NCBI GenBank assembly: GCA_016785225.1
Contig: JAFBJZ010000107.1
Location: 1,984,001-2,048,000 of the forward strand
Direction: 5' to 3'
Length of the DNA: 64,000 nt
From: Psettodes erumei
Taxonomy: Eukaryota > Chordata > Actinopteri > Pleuronectiformes > Psettodidae
Made by a program: the position numbers and the translations under genes. The stretch's first letter is position 1; each line of letters opens with the position of its first letter. Below are positions 47,122-60,760 of this stretch, piece by piece. The notes below the pieces were generated by a model. That model saw only the letters and a program-made list of their open reading frames with translations, was not told the DNA's origin and ran no database searches.

Positions 47122-49011
47122 GCAGAGTCAAGGTTTTGCAACAGAAGGACAGAAAAGAGAGACTGTCCTCTGCAGCCCTGACAAATAAATAGTGTGTCCG
47201 CCGCAGCCATTGTTGTGAGAACACCATAAAGGAAGTGACACACAATTAAACAAATGCCGGTATAAACACGCATGCACATACAAACACAGGCGGGAACGTC
47301 AAGATGAAAAAATCAAAACAAAAAAAAAATCCCACAGACACACACACACTGATGTTTGCCGTTACCTTTTGAACAACAGGGCCAGGCTCGGGAATGTTTA
47401 CCCCGCCAAAACAAAACTCTGCCTGCTTCTCTTCTTCCTTCTTCTCCTCCTCCGGTCACCGTCCCCTTCTCTTCCCTCCACCTCATTTCCTCTCCCTCTC
47501 TGCATCCCCCCCCCCTGCCTATTTGCACCCCCACCTGGTTCATTTCAGGCCAGGCTGGCAGTGGCCATGGCAACGCTCCAAGAAGTTTGGGTGAGTCAAC
47601 AGAGGGCCACAGAGGCCCTTCTCTCAAGGGCGGGTGAGGCTTTTACTGCGGGCGTCTCCCAACGGCTGACTGACCGACCGGTGGGGAGGGGAAAGGAAAA
47701 GGGAGTAAGTGCAGAGGACATGCACAATAATGTAAACCCAAGAAGAGAGGACCCTCTGGGAAATTCAACCCCCGCAGTTCATCGCCAACCGAGTCGAGCA
47801 TCCGCCGCGTTTGTCGGCGATAAAAGAAACCTGGAAATCCAAACTTACAACGCCGTGACGCCGGCTGGCGTTGAACCGCGTTTTTCGTAAAGCAGCGTGA
47901 GCCAACAGAGCTCTGCCGAGAGCCAAATCATCTACACAGGTGGATCTGTGACGAAAGAACAAAACAAGAAACCTGCAAATTCACTCAGTAAATCAGAAGA
48001 GGTCATGAGAAGGAACACACAGCGTTGACGCCGGAGACCCGGGACCTGCTGCTTGAGGTCTGGACAGCAGAGGCCGCGTTCTTGACTTGTTTTTTACCTC
48101 CAAGTCACTCAAATCGCTCGTCCTCATTGTGATGCAGATAAATGCAGCGTGAAGGGTTCCTCGTTTCGTGCAGCATTTCGATTCTTACAAATGAGAGCGA
48201 CGAGTGGCGTGTCGTGTTGCGTAAATATACTTTTACATGCCATATTACGCGGGTATTGACATTCAAGGGACAAGGCCCCCTGGCGGCCGCAGGAATCGTG
48301 GCCCGTCCCGAGGAAAGGAGGAGCAGAGGAGGAAACAGCTCTCCGTAGGAGCGCCACATCAAAACGCTGGACTCTGACGCGTTAATAGTCTGTGCTGGAT
48401 TCTTCTGACCGTGACCGCAGTCGTTCCTTAACATTAACCAAGTCGTTCTTTTCTGTCCAAACCACAATGTTTCCTTAACCGAATACTTATTTCAACCCAT
48501 ACCACGGTTTCCCCTCAGCGACAAATGATGCAGTCGTCCTGTGAGGGGGGTTTCAGCTCAGAAACTGCATGTTTGTGTCGTTCTGGGGGGGGCGGATGCA
48601 TATGATGTATTTTGCTGAAAATGAGCTGTCTGGGGAAGATTTGGGCGGTTGTGTATTTGGGGGACCGACGAACCCTGCCAAACTGTCAGCTGGCCTCGCG
48701 TCCCCTCGAGCCGCCGGTGCAGATGTCGCGCCCGTTTCCGGAACGCGTTTGCGTTGTTTGGTCTGCTCAGCAACTTGTGAGGCAGGTGAGGACAGGACTG
48801 AAGGAGAAGAGAGGAGCTGAGGCTGGAGGAGGTGGAGTGCTCTGTTAGCCTGCTCCACCGCTGTGTGGAGGGCGTGATGGCTTGTGTCAGTCAACACTCA
48901 TGAAGTCCCCCCCCCCACTGGTGCCAAAACGGCGGACGAGGTGTCGTGTGTGTGTCTGTGTGTAAGTGTATATCATCATCTGCACCGTCGGTGTCAGGAG
49001 TCAGACTGTCT

Positions 49012-49013
<2 letters not shown>

Positions 49014-49049
<36 letters not shown>
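49014..49049. repeat. (CA)n microsatellite
   Basis: Uninterrupted CA tract. Confidence 0.97.
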
Positions 49050-49051
<2 letters not shown>

Positions 49052-50079
49052 TAAATGGAGCAGAGTCCTGGGACGGGTGACACAGACACATGTTTATCAT
49101 TGAGGGGATTGGTTGGATTCCTTTCATCTGAAAACCGTTCCCTCGCTCCCTGCCTGACCCCCTTGTCTGTCTTTATCTCCTTCTCTCTCTCTCTCACACA
49201 CACACTTTCTCCTTCTCCCTGGACGTTTTTTTTTCTCCGGCGCTTCCTCGTCCCGCCCGCCTCCCCGTCCGACCCCGTGGCCTCCGTCCGCCTCCACGCC
49301 CGTTTTAATTCTCCGTCGTGTTTCTCTTTCGCTGCCCCTCTGACCCATCTGCTTCACATCTGAGCCCAGAGAGATGAGCGGGGAATGGCCGCCTTGGAGT
49401 TAGGTGGTTGGGGGATGGCGGGCGGCGGGGGGGGGCACGAATCCTAAGATTATTATGGCTGACTGACTGAGGCATCGGAACGGTGTGTACACGCGCAGTT
49501 CAACTCTCATTTTTAAAAGAGCGTTTACGAACATGCATTCCTGCATGCATGCGTGTGAAAAGATATGTGAGTTATTAAGCCGAACCAGGGATGTTTGCCT
49601 TCCCATAATAAATGCACACAGATATTTGGCACGCCCTGGACCCACACACACACACACCCACACCCAACCCTCACATGCACACACACATACACAGCAGTTC
49701 TCCGTGCGATGAGCTGTCAGTCCCTGTTAGGCTTGGCATTCTCGTTAGCACGCGGTTTGGATCCCCTTTCAGAGGAGCTGAACTCGGGACCTCACCCCCC
49801 CCAGCACTTCCAGGGAGTGACAGAAGCCAACGCAGGGAGGAAAGCAGCGAACAAGACGGAAAGAAGACAGACAGGAAGTGAGAGCCAAGGACCTCTCATG
49901 ATGTCGGAGAATTTGTATTTAATCACTGGCGGAGATATTTCCCATGCTGCGTGAGATTTACAATTCACAGAGAGCGTTGCCGAGGCAGTCTCAAAGCCCA
50001 CCTCCGCAGCCGCCTCGAATAACTGCGTCTGCGTCTAAACCGCCGCGAGATCACCCCTGGGCGTATCAAAGGCCAGCTG

Positions 50080-50360
50080 CGAAGAAAGAAATCCAGCTTA
50101 CCAAAGCACATTTACCTTATGAATAATGTTACCTTAAGTTTAAATTACATTCCTTCCAAATGAGCCCCCGAAGAACCGGTGACTGATTAAAAGGAATTTA
50201 TTTGTGTTTCTCCGGGAGAGAAAGTGGAATAGAGTTGCTTTTTACAAGAGCCAGATCAGCAGGTCCTCCTGGGTGGGCAGCGCTGCCCCAGAAAAGCCGA
50301 GCCCAGAGCAGACATCCTTTAAAATTAGATTGTCCACCAATCGCTGACGGCAGAGACCGA
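50080..50360. promoter_or_regulatory. Enhancer-like non-coding block
   Basis: AT-rich, repeat-free sequence (for example CTTATGAATAATGTTACC and GACTGATTAAAAGGAATTT) with flanking higher-GC DNA. Confidence 0.25.
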
Positions 50361-52264
50361 TTCCAGATAAGCACTTTTTTTTCTTTAAAAATAAATAAAT
50401 AAATAAATGAATAAAAGTGAGATAATTGCTTCAGTGGAGGGGAATGTCCACCACTTCAACACAGATGCCCGAGAAAAAAAAAAAATTCCCAAAGCTTGGC
50501 GCCCTCCCAAACGAAAAACTCCCGTCTCCGCGGTCCGCACCATCCCTGGTTAGCCGAGTGAAGACGGATGGAATTCCTGCAAACAGGCTTTCAGACTTGA
50601 ACCAGACTTCACACTTTCTGAATTTGTTTGTTTTTTTTTCTCTTCCCCATCGATTCTTCTGATGTCTCAGCCCCTGAGGAGCGCGGTTTGGGGACGTGGG
50701 TGTGGAGCTGAGGTGTCAGGACGAGCAGCTTAAATGACACTTTTGGTGCCACCGGTTCAACAGACTATTTTTTGGGGGGTGGGGGGTTCAGTGATTCTGG
50801 GTTCGGTCTCACAGGTCTGGCAGCAGGCCTTGAAAGGAGGGAATGAGGATGTGTCTCACTCGAATGCGGTTTCCGCTTTTTCAACTTCAGCCTACCTGTC
50901 CACAAGCGAATGAATTATCTGATGCGGTGTGGTCCGCGCAAAAACGTTTCACAATAACGTTCTACGTTTTCTCGCCAAGCTTCGGGGATGGTTCATGTCA
51001 GCGCAGAGACGGACTGCTCCGTTAAAGGCCAGATACTACTCCCTCTCATACATGAGTGATAGTAAATCCCTTAAAAATATTTAAATAGACATAAATCTTT
51101 TTAAAGATAACACATTGTCACGTGGAGCGGGTTCAGCCGTCTCGTCGCCTCACCGTCCCCTGCCGTACGTCTCAGAAAGTCGGCCTGGGCAGTGGAAGGA
51201 GCCGCGGGAGTCTTAGCTTCACTCCGCTTGCAAAATATGAAATCAAAATGAAAGGGCGCCATCTTACTTCTCCGTTTGTTTTCTTTCCCCTCTCTCACCA
51301 CCTTCTGTTATACTTGTGCGTCCCTTTCCCCTCCTCATCATTCTCATCTTCTCTTCCCATGGTTTCCAGGGAGCCCGCCAGCTTTTGTTTGAGTCCAGGG
51401 CCGTTCTGTGTAAACAGCAGCCGGGTTGAGGTAAGATAGCGAACTTTATGTGGTTTATATGACCTGACCAGTTTCTTACATCAGTGTTCCTCCTCTGATA
51501 AACATGATAAAAATGGATTCTGGCTCTCTGAGGTTTTTCCCCTGCATTCCTCTTTTTTTTAACATTTGGAGTGATATAGAGAGCATACATATGCTACGTT
51601 TTATGACACCAAGGCCAATGAAGTGATTTACTAAACCCTTTGTTGTTCAGTCAAAGAGTAAGTACTCATTTATTGAAACCTTTTGGACACACAAGCTCGC
51701 TTACTTCAACAGCAGAAATAGACTCCCTCTATTTGGCATAATTTGCTCCCCTGGCAATGCAACACAAAACTAATCCATTACATGCAGCGGGTGACAGAGC
51801 GCACAAATTACGGACTGTACTATTGGTGGAGCCAACTCGCCATTTTTTGTGATAGAAATATAGAAGCGGGGGTCAAAGGTCGCATCTTTTTATAAATCCG
51901 GGTTTCTTCCCGTGGAGACCCGATGCTCGTCCACTCTGGTAAATAGAGGCCCGAAAGACTTAAAGTCGAGAAAAAGCGCAGGCGCGCACACATGTGCGTT
52001 GCTTTACGCGGGGCCCTCAGCCGTCCAAATCGCTGACGCTAACAGAACGCAGACAGGACTCTCTCAGGAACGCGTCCAATGGACAAAACAGTGAAGGCAA
52101 TTTCGCGATAATTTCGCTCCTTCAACCTACAGACGCGTTTACAGCGCCGCTGAGTTTCAGGCAGCTTCACTGCGCTGAATGGCTTCTGTCTCGAGACAGC
52201 GGGAGGAAAACGGAAATCAATGTCATGATCAGGGCCAAACAAGAGAGGAGCTCAAGCAGGGACT

Positions 52265-52530
52265 GCAATAGGGTGCAAACTTGACAGGCTTGCTATTGAT
52301 AATATATTGGACTTTGTATTATACTTGTATTGGATAGCATTTCCAAACAACATATAATTCCCATTTGGGCGAGTGTGTCATCAGTAGCCAGCTGGACATT
52401 CATCTATAGATACTGGAGCAATAAAGGCAATTACCCCTGTGATTTCCACATAATTGAGACGTCATTTGTGTTAGTCTCGGGCAAAATAACAAGACCTCAA
52501 GAAAAATACTGAGACGTGACCAAGATAAAT
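52265..52530. promoter_or_regulatory. Enhancer-like non-coding block
   Basis: Contains TATTGATAATATATTGG, CAATAAAGGCAATTACCCC, CATAATTGAGACG and GATAAATGAGC; sharply more AT-rich than its flanks. Confidence 0.3.
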
Positions 52531-53534
52531 GAGCTTGGAGTCGGGGAGGAAAAGAAAGACCACAGCTTTGTAAAAATGCGTTCAGGAACAGCAGGAAGCC
52601 CAGACTGCGCAGCCGTTTTAGGGAACGCAGCGAGGGTGCCGCAGTAGTGGTCATCGGGGACCTCGTGTCCAAACACTGTCGTCACTCTCATCCGTTCTCC
52701 AACCCTCCCATCATTCAGCATATCCCTTCATCCACCACCCCTACCCCCACACCCACCCATCCCACTAAATACCCCGGCTGTTAGCAGGCATTAAAAAGCC
52801 ATTCACACTGCTCTCAAGTGCTTGGGTTGGCCGTCACCAGAGCTGACTACAGAGGCTTTGAGGGGGCCTGGCCTCGCTCGCTCCGTCTCTCCCTGTCTCT
52901 CGTTCTCTGTGTCTCTCATGCACTCTTCCCTTTGCATTTTGGCAAGATGATAGAATAGACTTGTGTTTCCATTCCAGTACTCATTCACTCTCTGTGAGCT
53001 TCTCGCAGAGATCCAGCTTTTGGCTGTCAACAATGGCACGCACGCCTGCACTGTCTGTCAGGCTTCTGTCGGCCGCCCGAGGCGTTGACACTATTACCTG
53101 AGAGAATCCACAGCAGAAAAATCTATCAAAAACACAGGATTTGTTCAAGCCCATCCAGATCATGGCTTGGCGCGCACTGCGCCCACTCCATATTTTTCGT
53201 ATTATCAGATTCTGTGAAGTCGTAGCGTGACACGGGATGCTGAGAGCCACATCCGACCAGTGGCAAGGAAACATCTCTGTGGAGCCCTCCACTACCGGAC
53301 ACACCATCACAGTGAAGTCAGGTTTCCAACAGTGGAAAAGTTCCCTCTTAAAAAGTCATTTGTAAAGTATACTCAAATTGGGACCACACGTTTCTGATTA
53401 ACAAAAGAAAAAAAACTTTTTCTTCAGTTTATCGTTTGATATCTTTGTAACAGAGACACAGCAGATCAGTGGGTTGGGTTTTTTTTAAGTTTGATACTGC
53501 GGGCCCTCCCTCAGAGGAAATTCAGACAGCTACG

Positions 53535-53655
53535 CCCTGTATAATGGACTGTATAATGTTGCCATGGAGCCAGTGAAGTGGCTGCGGGCTACAATTCGAA
53601 CCCCATTTTTTAAGCCTTACATTTTGGCGAGGTGGCACCATCAAAAGTTTGCCAA
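53535..53655. mobile_element. Possible decayed copy of a teleost interspersed repeat
   Basis: Contains ATGGACTGTATAATG, then TTTTAAGCCTTACATTTTGGCG and GGCACCATC in the order seen in a very common fish repeat (GACTGTATA...TTTGAAGCCTC...CATTTTGGC...CGCCATCTTGG, from memory). Heavily diverged, with no coding capacity. An aligned repeat-library search would settle it. Confidence 0.35.
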
Positions 53656-53993
53656 ACTTCCTGACTTCATGGTACTTACGGAGGTACAGAAAATATCACT
53701 GGATTATAAAAGTAGTAACAGACTAACTTATATGGGGAAAAAATAGTACCTCTTTCTAATAGGGCATATTTATGGAAGGCCTTCAGTTAATTTGTTATGA
53801 GCCATAACAAGACAGGACAACTGTCTTAGAGAGTCATTTTCTAATAATCCATTATTATTGCCAGCAAAGGGACATGGGTTTAGCACTTTCCAATAGTAAT
53901 AAAAATGATAAGCTTTTTTTTTTTCATCAGCAAGCAGTTTTTTCAGAGAGAAACCTTCCTGGTGAGCTCAGGGAAAATCAAAGGAAGGAATCA

Positions 53994-54012
53994 AATATAT
54001 ATATATATATAT
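53994..54012. repeat. (AT)n tract
   Basis: Short AT dinucleotide tract followed by ACATACAT. Confidence 0.93.
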
Positions 54013-54109
54013 ACATACATTAAATATCTATATCACGTGATTTTTTGGAACGAGATACAGCTGGAAGCAAAAGAGCCTTTTTTTCACAGTGAAAGACCCG
54101 GCAAATATA

Positions 54110-54305
54110 TGGATTGAAATATTTCAGGGCAGAATATGGTTGCCATCCACATCGGGCGGTTTATTATGGGATGCAGTTACCACCCGACGGCAGGTGGTCT
54201 GGCACAGAGCTGACAGGGGCATCAGAAAGCAATAACTGTGTCTGCTTACACACGGCTTTCCCCGGCCAAGTTAAACTCAAGTATCTGAATGGCCGTACAG
54301 TACGT
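54110..54305. promoter_or_regulatory. Enhancer-like non-coding block
   Basis: Repeat-free block from ATATTTCAGGGCAG to GGCCGTACAGTACGTACG, with TTTATTATGGG and AGGTGG E-box-like sequence. A related-looking block precedes it at 53770-53900. Confidence 0.25.
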
Positions 54306-56544
54306 ACGTGAGATCTCTGTCTGACTCTTATTCTTCCTGACACTCTCTGATTGTCTGTCTCCTCAGCTCAGCTCCAGGAATGTTCACTTGTGGACTGTCC
54401 GTCTGTTCCCAGGGCAAACATTAGCTGAGAAAATTACTCTGTTTCATCGCGCGGAGACGGTTTCTTTCTTTTGTTTAAATGACGATCATTTCATTTCATA
54501 GCATTTTTTCAATGAACTTTTGGAATTTATGTTGTGTCAGTAAAAAAAAAGCAATATTTTCCATATAATTATTATTATTTTTAATTCCCTGAATATATTC
54601 ATAGAAGAAATCTTATCTGAATCATAAGACTCTCAAAGGAACAGAATGACATTTTTGGGAAATTAATGTATTTGTGATCAGTTGCCAGGAAACCAGCAGA
54701 CACTCCAGGAAGTCACTGCTCCCAGACAAAAAAATAGTCTGGGATCATAGATCCCCATGAAACCGCAAAGCCTTGTCTCCAGTCTCTGTGCTAAGCTATG
54801 CTCACCCGATGCTCACTGTACAATGTGGGAATCCATCTTCCCGCCTGACTCTCGGCAACTAAGTCAAATATGCGAATTTCCAAACATGTCAAACGGCTGC
54901 TTTACAATTCTATGAACACCCACATGATGTGAGAAGAAAGGCTTAAAGTCGGTCTGCAGCGTGCACGAGCTTCACGCTTGCTGTGAGAGCTTTACCAGGC
55001 AGATCAGACAGTCAGCATCTGTTGAGTGTGTGCTAGTGGCGCAGTAGCTATGGCCAGGCTTTATGGAAGAAACCAAGATTTGTATCCTCAAGTGTCCTCA
55101 AACCGCACTGAACCTCTGGAATATGTGAGCAGAGTGCAAACCTAATCTAATTTGGTGAATGCAAATGAAGCATTGAAAATCTGCGTACGGATGAATGTCT
55201 CTTTCCGCATGCGCGACCGCGCGCAGAGGGCCGGGCTCCGGATCCCAGCGGCGCCCCGCGACGGCGACAACAAATTTGTCTGCGACAAAGTCAGCCACCC
55301 CACCTGTTCACCATTAATATAGGTTTTACTCCATCAAACCGTTTCCCACACAGTCCCACATCTATGAGTCGCACAACATGCACATTCACTGCAGCAGCCC
55401 CCTCAGGCTGACATGTTTCCCTGCTAATCTGTTTGCACAACTCTGGTGTGACCACAGGCCAATTACACATCGTCACATGATGCACGCCCGCAAAAGAGAG
55501 GGAAGGGAGGGAGGGGAAAAAAATGAGAAAAGAGCCACCCACTGAGAGCACTTCTTTCTCAACCTCTCCACCCTCTCGCCCCCTTTTTTTTTTTCCCCCA
55601 TAAACCACCTTCTCCCCCATTCTCCCTCTCCTCTTGGCTGCCGCACTCATCCCGTCCCCTCCCTCGCCAGCCCTCCCGCTCAGTCTGTGGCTGTAATTAC
55701 AGCTGCCCGTCATTTCTGCTCTCCCTAAACAACAGCACCCCTCAGAGACCACGGTCCCACTATACGACTCTCTAAGTAAATTTGATTTCTCATCTCATTT
55801 ACGTTCCATAAACTCTGCCATATGTTTGATATTATATTTAAACTGTTCCAGTGGACGCCAAGAGAGTGTATGCCTTGGGAAAGGTAGAGGAACTATGTGT
55901 TGGAAAAACTGCACTGGAGAGTGACAGGTGAAATTGGCCGTGAGCAGGAGGGGAGTCGGGGGGGGGTTGGTCCCTCGCACCAACCAAAAGAATAGAAGGA
56001 AGAGAAAGTTCACAGAATCTTCCTTTATGGTCTTTTTTTATTTTATTGTTGTCTTTTTTATTTTGGCACGGAGGAAACTGTCGAGTGGAGAAAGTGAGAG
56101 GTTTCCTTTGTTATTGTTGCTTTTGCTCTCTCCAGCACCACCAAATTGAATACTTTTATTTTCCCCTCCTCTCTTTCCCGTTATGCCTGATTGGCGTCGG
56201 GGTGGGGGTGAGGGGGCTGTCCTGCTTCTCCTTCCCACTCCCTGCTCCTGTCCCTGTTCCTCTGCTCTCTTTCCCATAATCCCCCCCCCCCCTTTCTTTT
56301 CTTTTTTTGCTCTCGGCCCTTTCTCTCGTGGTGAGGATTGACCAGGTCACACGTCAACAGCAGGGCAGCCAACTTTAACATTATTTTTATCCCTTCTCAT
56401 GTGCCAAATGGGTGGGAATTTTCAATTAGGCCTATAGAAGCAGAGCCAAAAGTAAAGTGTTCAGACATTACATTAGTGTCCTTTCCCTCATTGTCCTGAT
56501 ACGGCAGACTCAGGTTAGAGTGCAAAAAAAATGGAAATAATCTC

Positions 56545-56580
56545 CATCCATCCATGGATTCGCTAAACCGCTTATCTTGT
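56545..56580 (+). mobile_element. Possible remnant of a fish interspersed-repeat end
   Basis: TCCATCCATCCATGGATTCG then CTAAACCGCTTATCT resembles the widespread teleost repeat end CCATCCATTTTCTAAACCGCTTATCC. Only the terminal 35 bp can be recognised. Confidence 0.45.
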
Positions 56581-59564
56581 TAAAACCAAATTTGCAAGGA
56601 CTAATTGACTCATGCCTGTGTCATTTCAAGGAAACTGGAAAAGTCATGTTTCAGCAGCAGTGTGCGTGCATGTGTGTGTGTTTGTACGGGGGGTCATCCA
56701 AAGGGCAAGGACGAGGCAACCAGCTCCCTCAGTCAATCTGGCTGAGAGAAAGTTCTAATTTGGAACATGAAACAGGGGCCTAAACGCACAAATGCCTGAA
56801 ATCCCCTGCGCTACTGAGGGCACACCAGGGTAAAATAAATTTATTGACCAGGGGCTGAAGGATTTTGATGAAAACTTTAGTAGCGCGAGGCCTGTTGCCA
56901 GTCCAGGTGGCCAGCCGCTGGTCTGGGATCAGTAGTTAGATTAGTTGTTTAAAAAAAAACGAGGGCCTGGCACTTCGGTTTCATTTCAGAGTAAAGTGGT
57001 ATCGCATTTGAAAAGCATCACATTGTGCCAGTTTGTGCACAGCTAAATGTCTGTGTGTTCCTTTAAGCCAGACTCTGTGTAAAGACACAAAGTAGATCCC
57101 TCTGTTATGCGTCACAGGGAGGAACTAGGCTGGAGTACAGAGGAGAGTGAGGTCTGTAATGGGGGGGGTTTGCACAGACGGTAACGTTTTTCAAATTGGT
57201 GACTCAGCTCCATTTCACCTGTGAAGTTCTGTGTTTGTGCTTTCACTTATCTCCGAGGTAATCGGTCCCTGTAAAACTGAGTGCACTGGTACCAGAGCTC
57301 ATCTGTCTAACATCCCGCTAATGGTACGACAACCTGTCTCCTGCTTCCCTGTCTCTCTCTCCCTGCTGCCTCCCGTCGCTTGTCTCCCGCCTGTCTCTCT
57401 GGTCGTCTGCCTCCCCTCCTGCCCGACAAGCCGCAGCGCTACACCTCCGTCCCTGTCTTCCTGCTTCACATCACGTCTTCCTCTCTTTTTTTTTTTGTCT
57501 GCTTCAGCAGAGAGGTATAGTCTCAGATGGAGGGGTTTGCAAAGGGCGTCGCTGGACCCGATTGCCGGTGGGAGGGTGTGTGTGTGTGTGTGTGTGCGTG
57601 GGGGGGGGGGGTGAATGACAGGATTTATGCGCTCTCTAATAAAGTTTACGAGTGGACCCTTGTTTCAAGAGCTCCAACTGGCAGTTTTCACATCAGTCAG
57701 GGACCTGGGGACTGACTCATGCACACTCAGACTGTGTCAGCAAAAAAAACAAAAAAAAAAACAGCAGTCATTGGGGTTAGCCTTTCTTTCTCTACACTGA
57801 GGAAGGAGCGTGGCATCGGTAAGAGTATCGCCTGCTCCCTGACAGCGTCTCTCCACACCTTAAACTGAAAGAACCAGCGAAGCTATTCAGTGTTGCTTTT
57901 GAGCAGCCAACATTTTTAGACCACTTTATGGATCTTCTGTTGCTGCGGTTACTGATTTTGCACCTCCCTCGACTCATGGTTCAACCCAGCGGCAGATTGT
58001 AAAATTTTCTCCCCCCCCCCATTTCAGCCCAGTGGAATCAAAGTGTTGTCATGCAGGACAGAAGAGTGTGGATACACTTGAACGTGTGACACATGGCGCT
58101 GCCAAAAATACTGACGCCTACCCCACAATTCTGATGTGAATAAACAGAAAGGGCGATACCTAAAACGTTATTATTTGACTTGCAGAATACTGCAAAGAGT
58201 CAAACTGAGCACCAACGTGTATGTTTTTGGGGAAAAAAAAGGGGGAGGGTATAGAAAGGTGAGAGGTTTCAGGGGCAGAGTGTAAGCAAAGCCGAAGTGG
58301 TCCACTGGGTTGTGTATAATGAGGACGGGGGGGGGGGCAGAGAGGACGCATGGGTCACATTAAAACCGGGTTCAGAGAGAGGGCTGCGCTAATGCTACCT
58401 AATCCCCGACAAGCCCGGCTCAACACACACAAACATACACGCGGTTGTTCTCCGCCGCCACCTATTTATGAGTGTTGGCCAGCGGCGTGTGAGAGGTGAG
58501 GTAGTATGTGCGGCTGATGTCACAGGCAGGCCGCGACGCTGAGTCCGACACGGAAAGTCGCATGCCTCGGCGTACTGGAAATCTTTTCCCCATGTCCTCC
58601 CACACCGGGTGATATGGATACGCCGTGCCGTCTGGCTCCTGGTCGGGCGCTGCCGTCTCTGCAGGCCCATGTTTATTAGCACTAATACTGGTGTTATTTA
58701 CGGCTGCTGTGCATTTAGATCGGGCGCCTCGCTGATTTTAAAGATAGATGGTGCGGACAAAAATCGGCGCATAATGCATGCTACCACTTTGTCCCATTTA
58801 GCTCCAATTGCCTGTGTCCGCTTACGGGCGCAGCTCCTTCTGCAGCTCTCCTGTGGTTGAGCAACGTGCTATCGCACACTTATAACCCACTAAAAGCGGT
58901 GCGTGTTTGGAAGCAGCAACGTTGCCGGTGTGTTTCATCAGAACTGCTTGTCGGATCGTTGGAGGAGCGTCAGAACTTTGACTGCAGCAGCGTCACATCC
59001 AAGAAAAGCTTTGATTTTTGCAGTTGTACTTTTGCAGCCGGATACGTCAGATTACATGTTTTTCTTTCACCTACATGGGACATACTTTTAATTTTGAAGG
59101 TTTTAAAATATTTACAATTGACCAATAATAGATTGCTAAACATTAATAACTGAGTTCTCACCAGCCAAAAAAATGTTTTTTATCTGATCCAATGAGCATC
59201 AATATGTGTGTTTTGTGTATTTACAAGCTATATAGTGTTGTTCCGCATTGGAGCCCTGTCTCAAAGTCAAAATTGGATAAAACATATGGGGGAAGAATTT
59301 AGCTACGATCGATAGCGTATAGAATAGAAAAGCTGAAACCCCAGCAGCAGACGCTTTGCATGGCAGACACGCGCAGCAGTCCGGTGGTTTCCGCGGGGCT
59401 AACCTGGTTAAACAAAGGTTACAAAACAACGACGTCCCGAAAGACAACAACATTCCAGAGAGGCCAAAGCAGGTCTCCGAGGAAATCAGTCAGTCACATT
59501 CCTGTCTGTGATCAATCAGCCTCTGGTACCACACAACCTGAGATTAACCTCAGCCTTCCTGGAA

Positions 59565-59800
59565 ACTACCTGCCCGTCCCCCAGAAAAAAGAAAAACCTC
59601 CAGCCCTACACAATTTACTGCAGCTTCCCTTGTTGTGATGAGCAAATATGTAATAGAGAAATATAATGTGTCTGTGTGTGTGACTACCTGCCCGCAGGAA
59701 AACACACTCCACCCCTATTTGATTTACTACAGTTTCCACTGTTCGGATGACAAAATAATTATACAGAAGAGTGCTGTGCAAGTGTAAGTGTGTGTCTGTG
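59565..59800. repeat. Diverged tandem duplication, period about 118 bp
   Basis: Unit one starts ACTACCTGCCCGTCCC at 59565 and unit two ACTACCTGCCCGCAGG at 59683. Matching landmarks follow in the same order: a C-rich CTCCA.CCCTA segment, ATTTACT(G/A)CAG(C/T)TTCC, TTG..GATGA and a TGTCTGTGTGTGTG end. Copies are diverged with small indels. Confidence 0.75.
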
Positions 59801-59912
59801 TGTGTGGGCACGTGTTGGCGTGTGCTTTGCAGCTTCGGTCCTTAAAAAGGGTGAAGAGCGCGGAGTGAGGACGGATCCGCAGTGTGACTGTGTCGAGTCT
59901 GTTACAATTTAA

Positions 59913-60169
59913 GCAGAAAGGAACGCTCGTTTCCTCCACCAAAGGGAGAATGTGGGCGAAGGCAGGAGGGACGGATTTGGCACACCGGACCGTAAAGTAT
60001 GGAAGAGCGCTCCGACCCGCCACGCTTTACTCGCTGCCTCAGCGGCACTCGGCCTCAGCGACAATGTGGTGGAGTCATTACGGACTCTCTCTCAGGTACT
60101 GGAGAGCGAGCGGGGACGTGACCCTCCCTTGGATCCTCCGAGTGGAGACAGTGCAGCGAGTTTGTAACG
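59913..60169 (+). pseudogene. Unidentified open frame with 3' gene-end signals (possible retrocopy or terminal exon)
   Basis: An open frame of 84 codons runs from after a TAA at 59910-59912 to TAA at 60165-60167. Its second half (LLAASAALGLSDNVVESLRT then LSQVLESERGRDPPLDPPSG) looks protein-like, with amphipathic Leu spacing and an acidic-proline end. AATAAA follows at 60193-60198 and an A-rich tract (GAAGAAAGAAAAAAAAACCC) 30-50 nt after that, as at the end of a reverse-transcribed mRNA copy. I do not recognise the protein, and no clear start codon or upstream exon was found. It could equally be chance. Confidence 0.22.
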
Positions 60170-60614
60170 GGAGCACAGAGCACCGTTTCATTAATAAAGT
60201 TTTACAGCGAAGGTAGAAGTTGTGCGGAACGAAGAAAGAAAAAAAAACCCAACCCAACCCCAGTCTGTGAACTTGCCACTTTCAGCTCTGAGTAAACGTG
60301 GAGAAAGTGGAGATGACTGGAGTTTTTCCACTTAACAAAACGTTAAAATTGTGGCACTTACTTTAAACGGAACATTTCTTGTAGTCACATTGTACTGTTC
60401 TCCCTTCGACATGTGTCTGCTTCCTGCTATCAAATGCAATCATGGCTTTAGCAATTTTTTTTTCTTTTTTCCTTTTTTCTTCCTCACAAAATATGAATCC
60501 AGTAAAAGAAACTGTGATTTGCGCGGGCGTCAAGAACCCCACCCCCCCCATTCGCTCAGCGTTCGTATCAAGCCTCTCTACTTGCCTCCATCTCCGCTCA
60601 GCCTGCAGTGTTCT

Positions 60615-60760
60615 GGCCAGCACATAATTGTCTAAGTGCTTCTGGATGGCAGCGGGCTATTTGGTCATTAAGGGGCCTATTAAGTCATTAGTGCAACAGT
60701 GGGACGGCCGTCTGCCTGCCGACAGGACCAGATGATCGACCCGATACGTGTAGCCTCGCA
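60615..60760. promoter_or_regulatory. Enhancer-like non-coding block
   Basis: Contains CATAATTGTC, GGTCATTAAGGGG, CCTATTAAGTCATTAGTGC; three evenly spread ATTA cores in repeat-free DNA. Confidence 0.27.

Noticed and set aside
53575..53640. GGGGTTCGAATTGTAGCCC on the minus strand, B-box-like.
   Set aside because: No A-box and no cloverleaf can be drawn; it sits inside the probable decayed fish repeat.
55030..55090. GTGGCGCAGTAGCTATGG, resembling a tRNA-derived SINE head.
   Set aside because: No B-box, no tail and no further match downstream.
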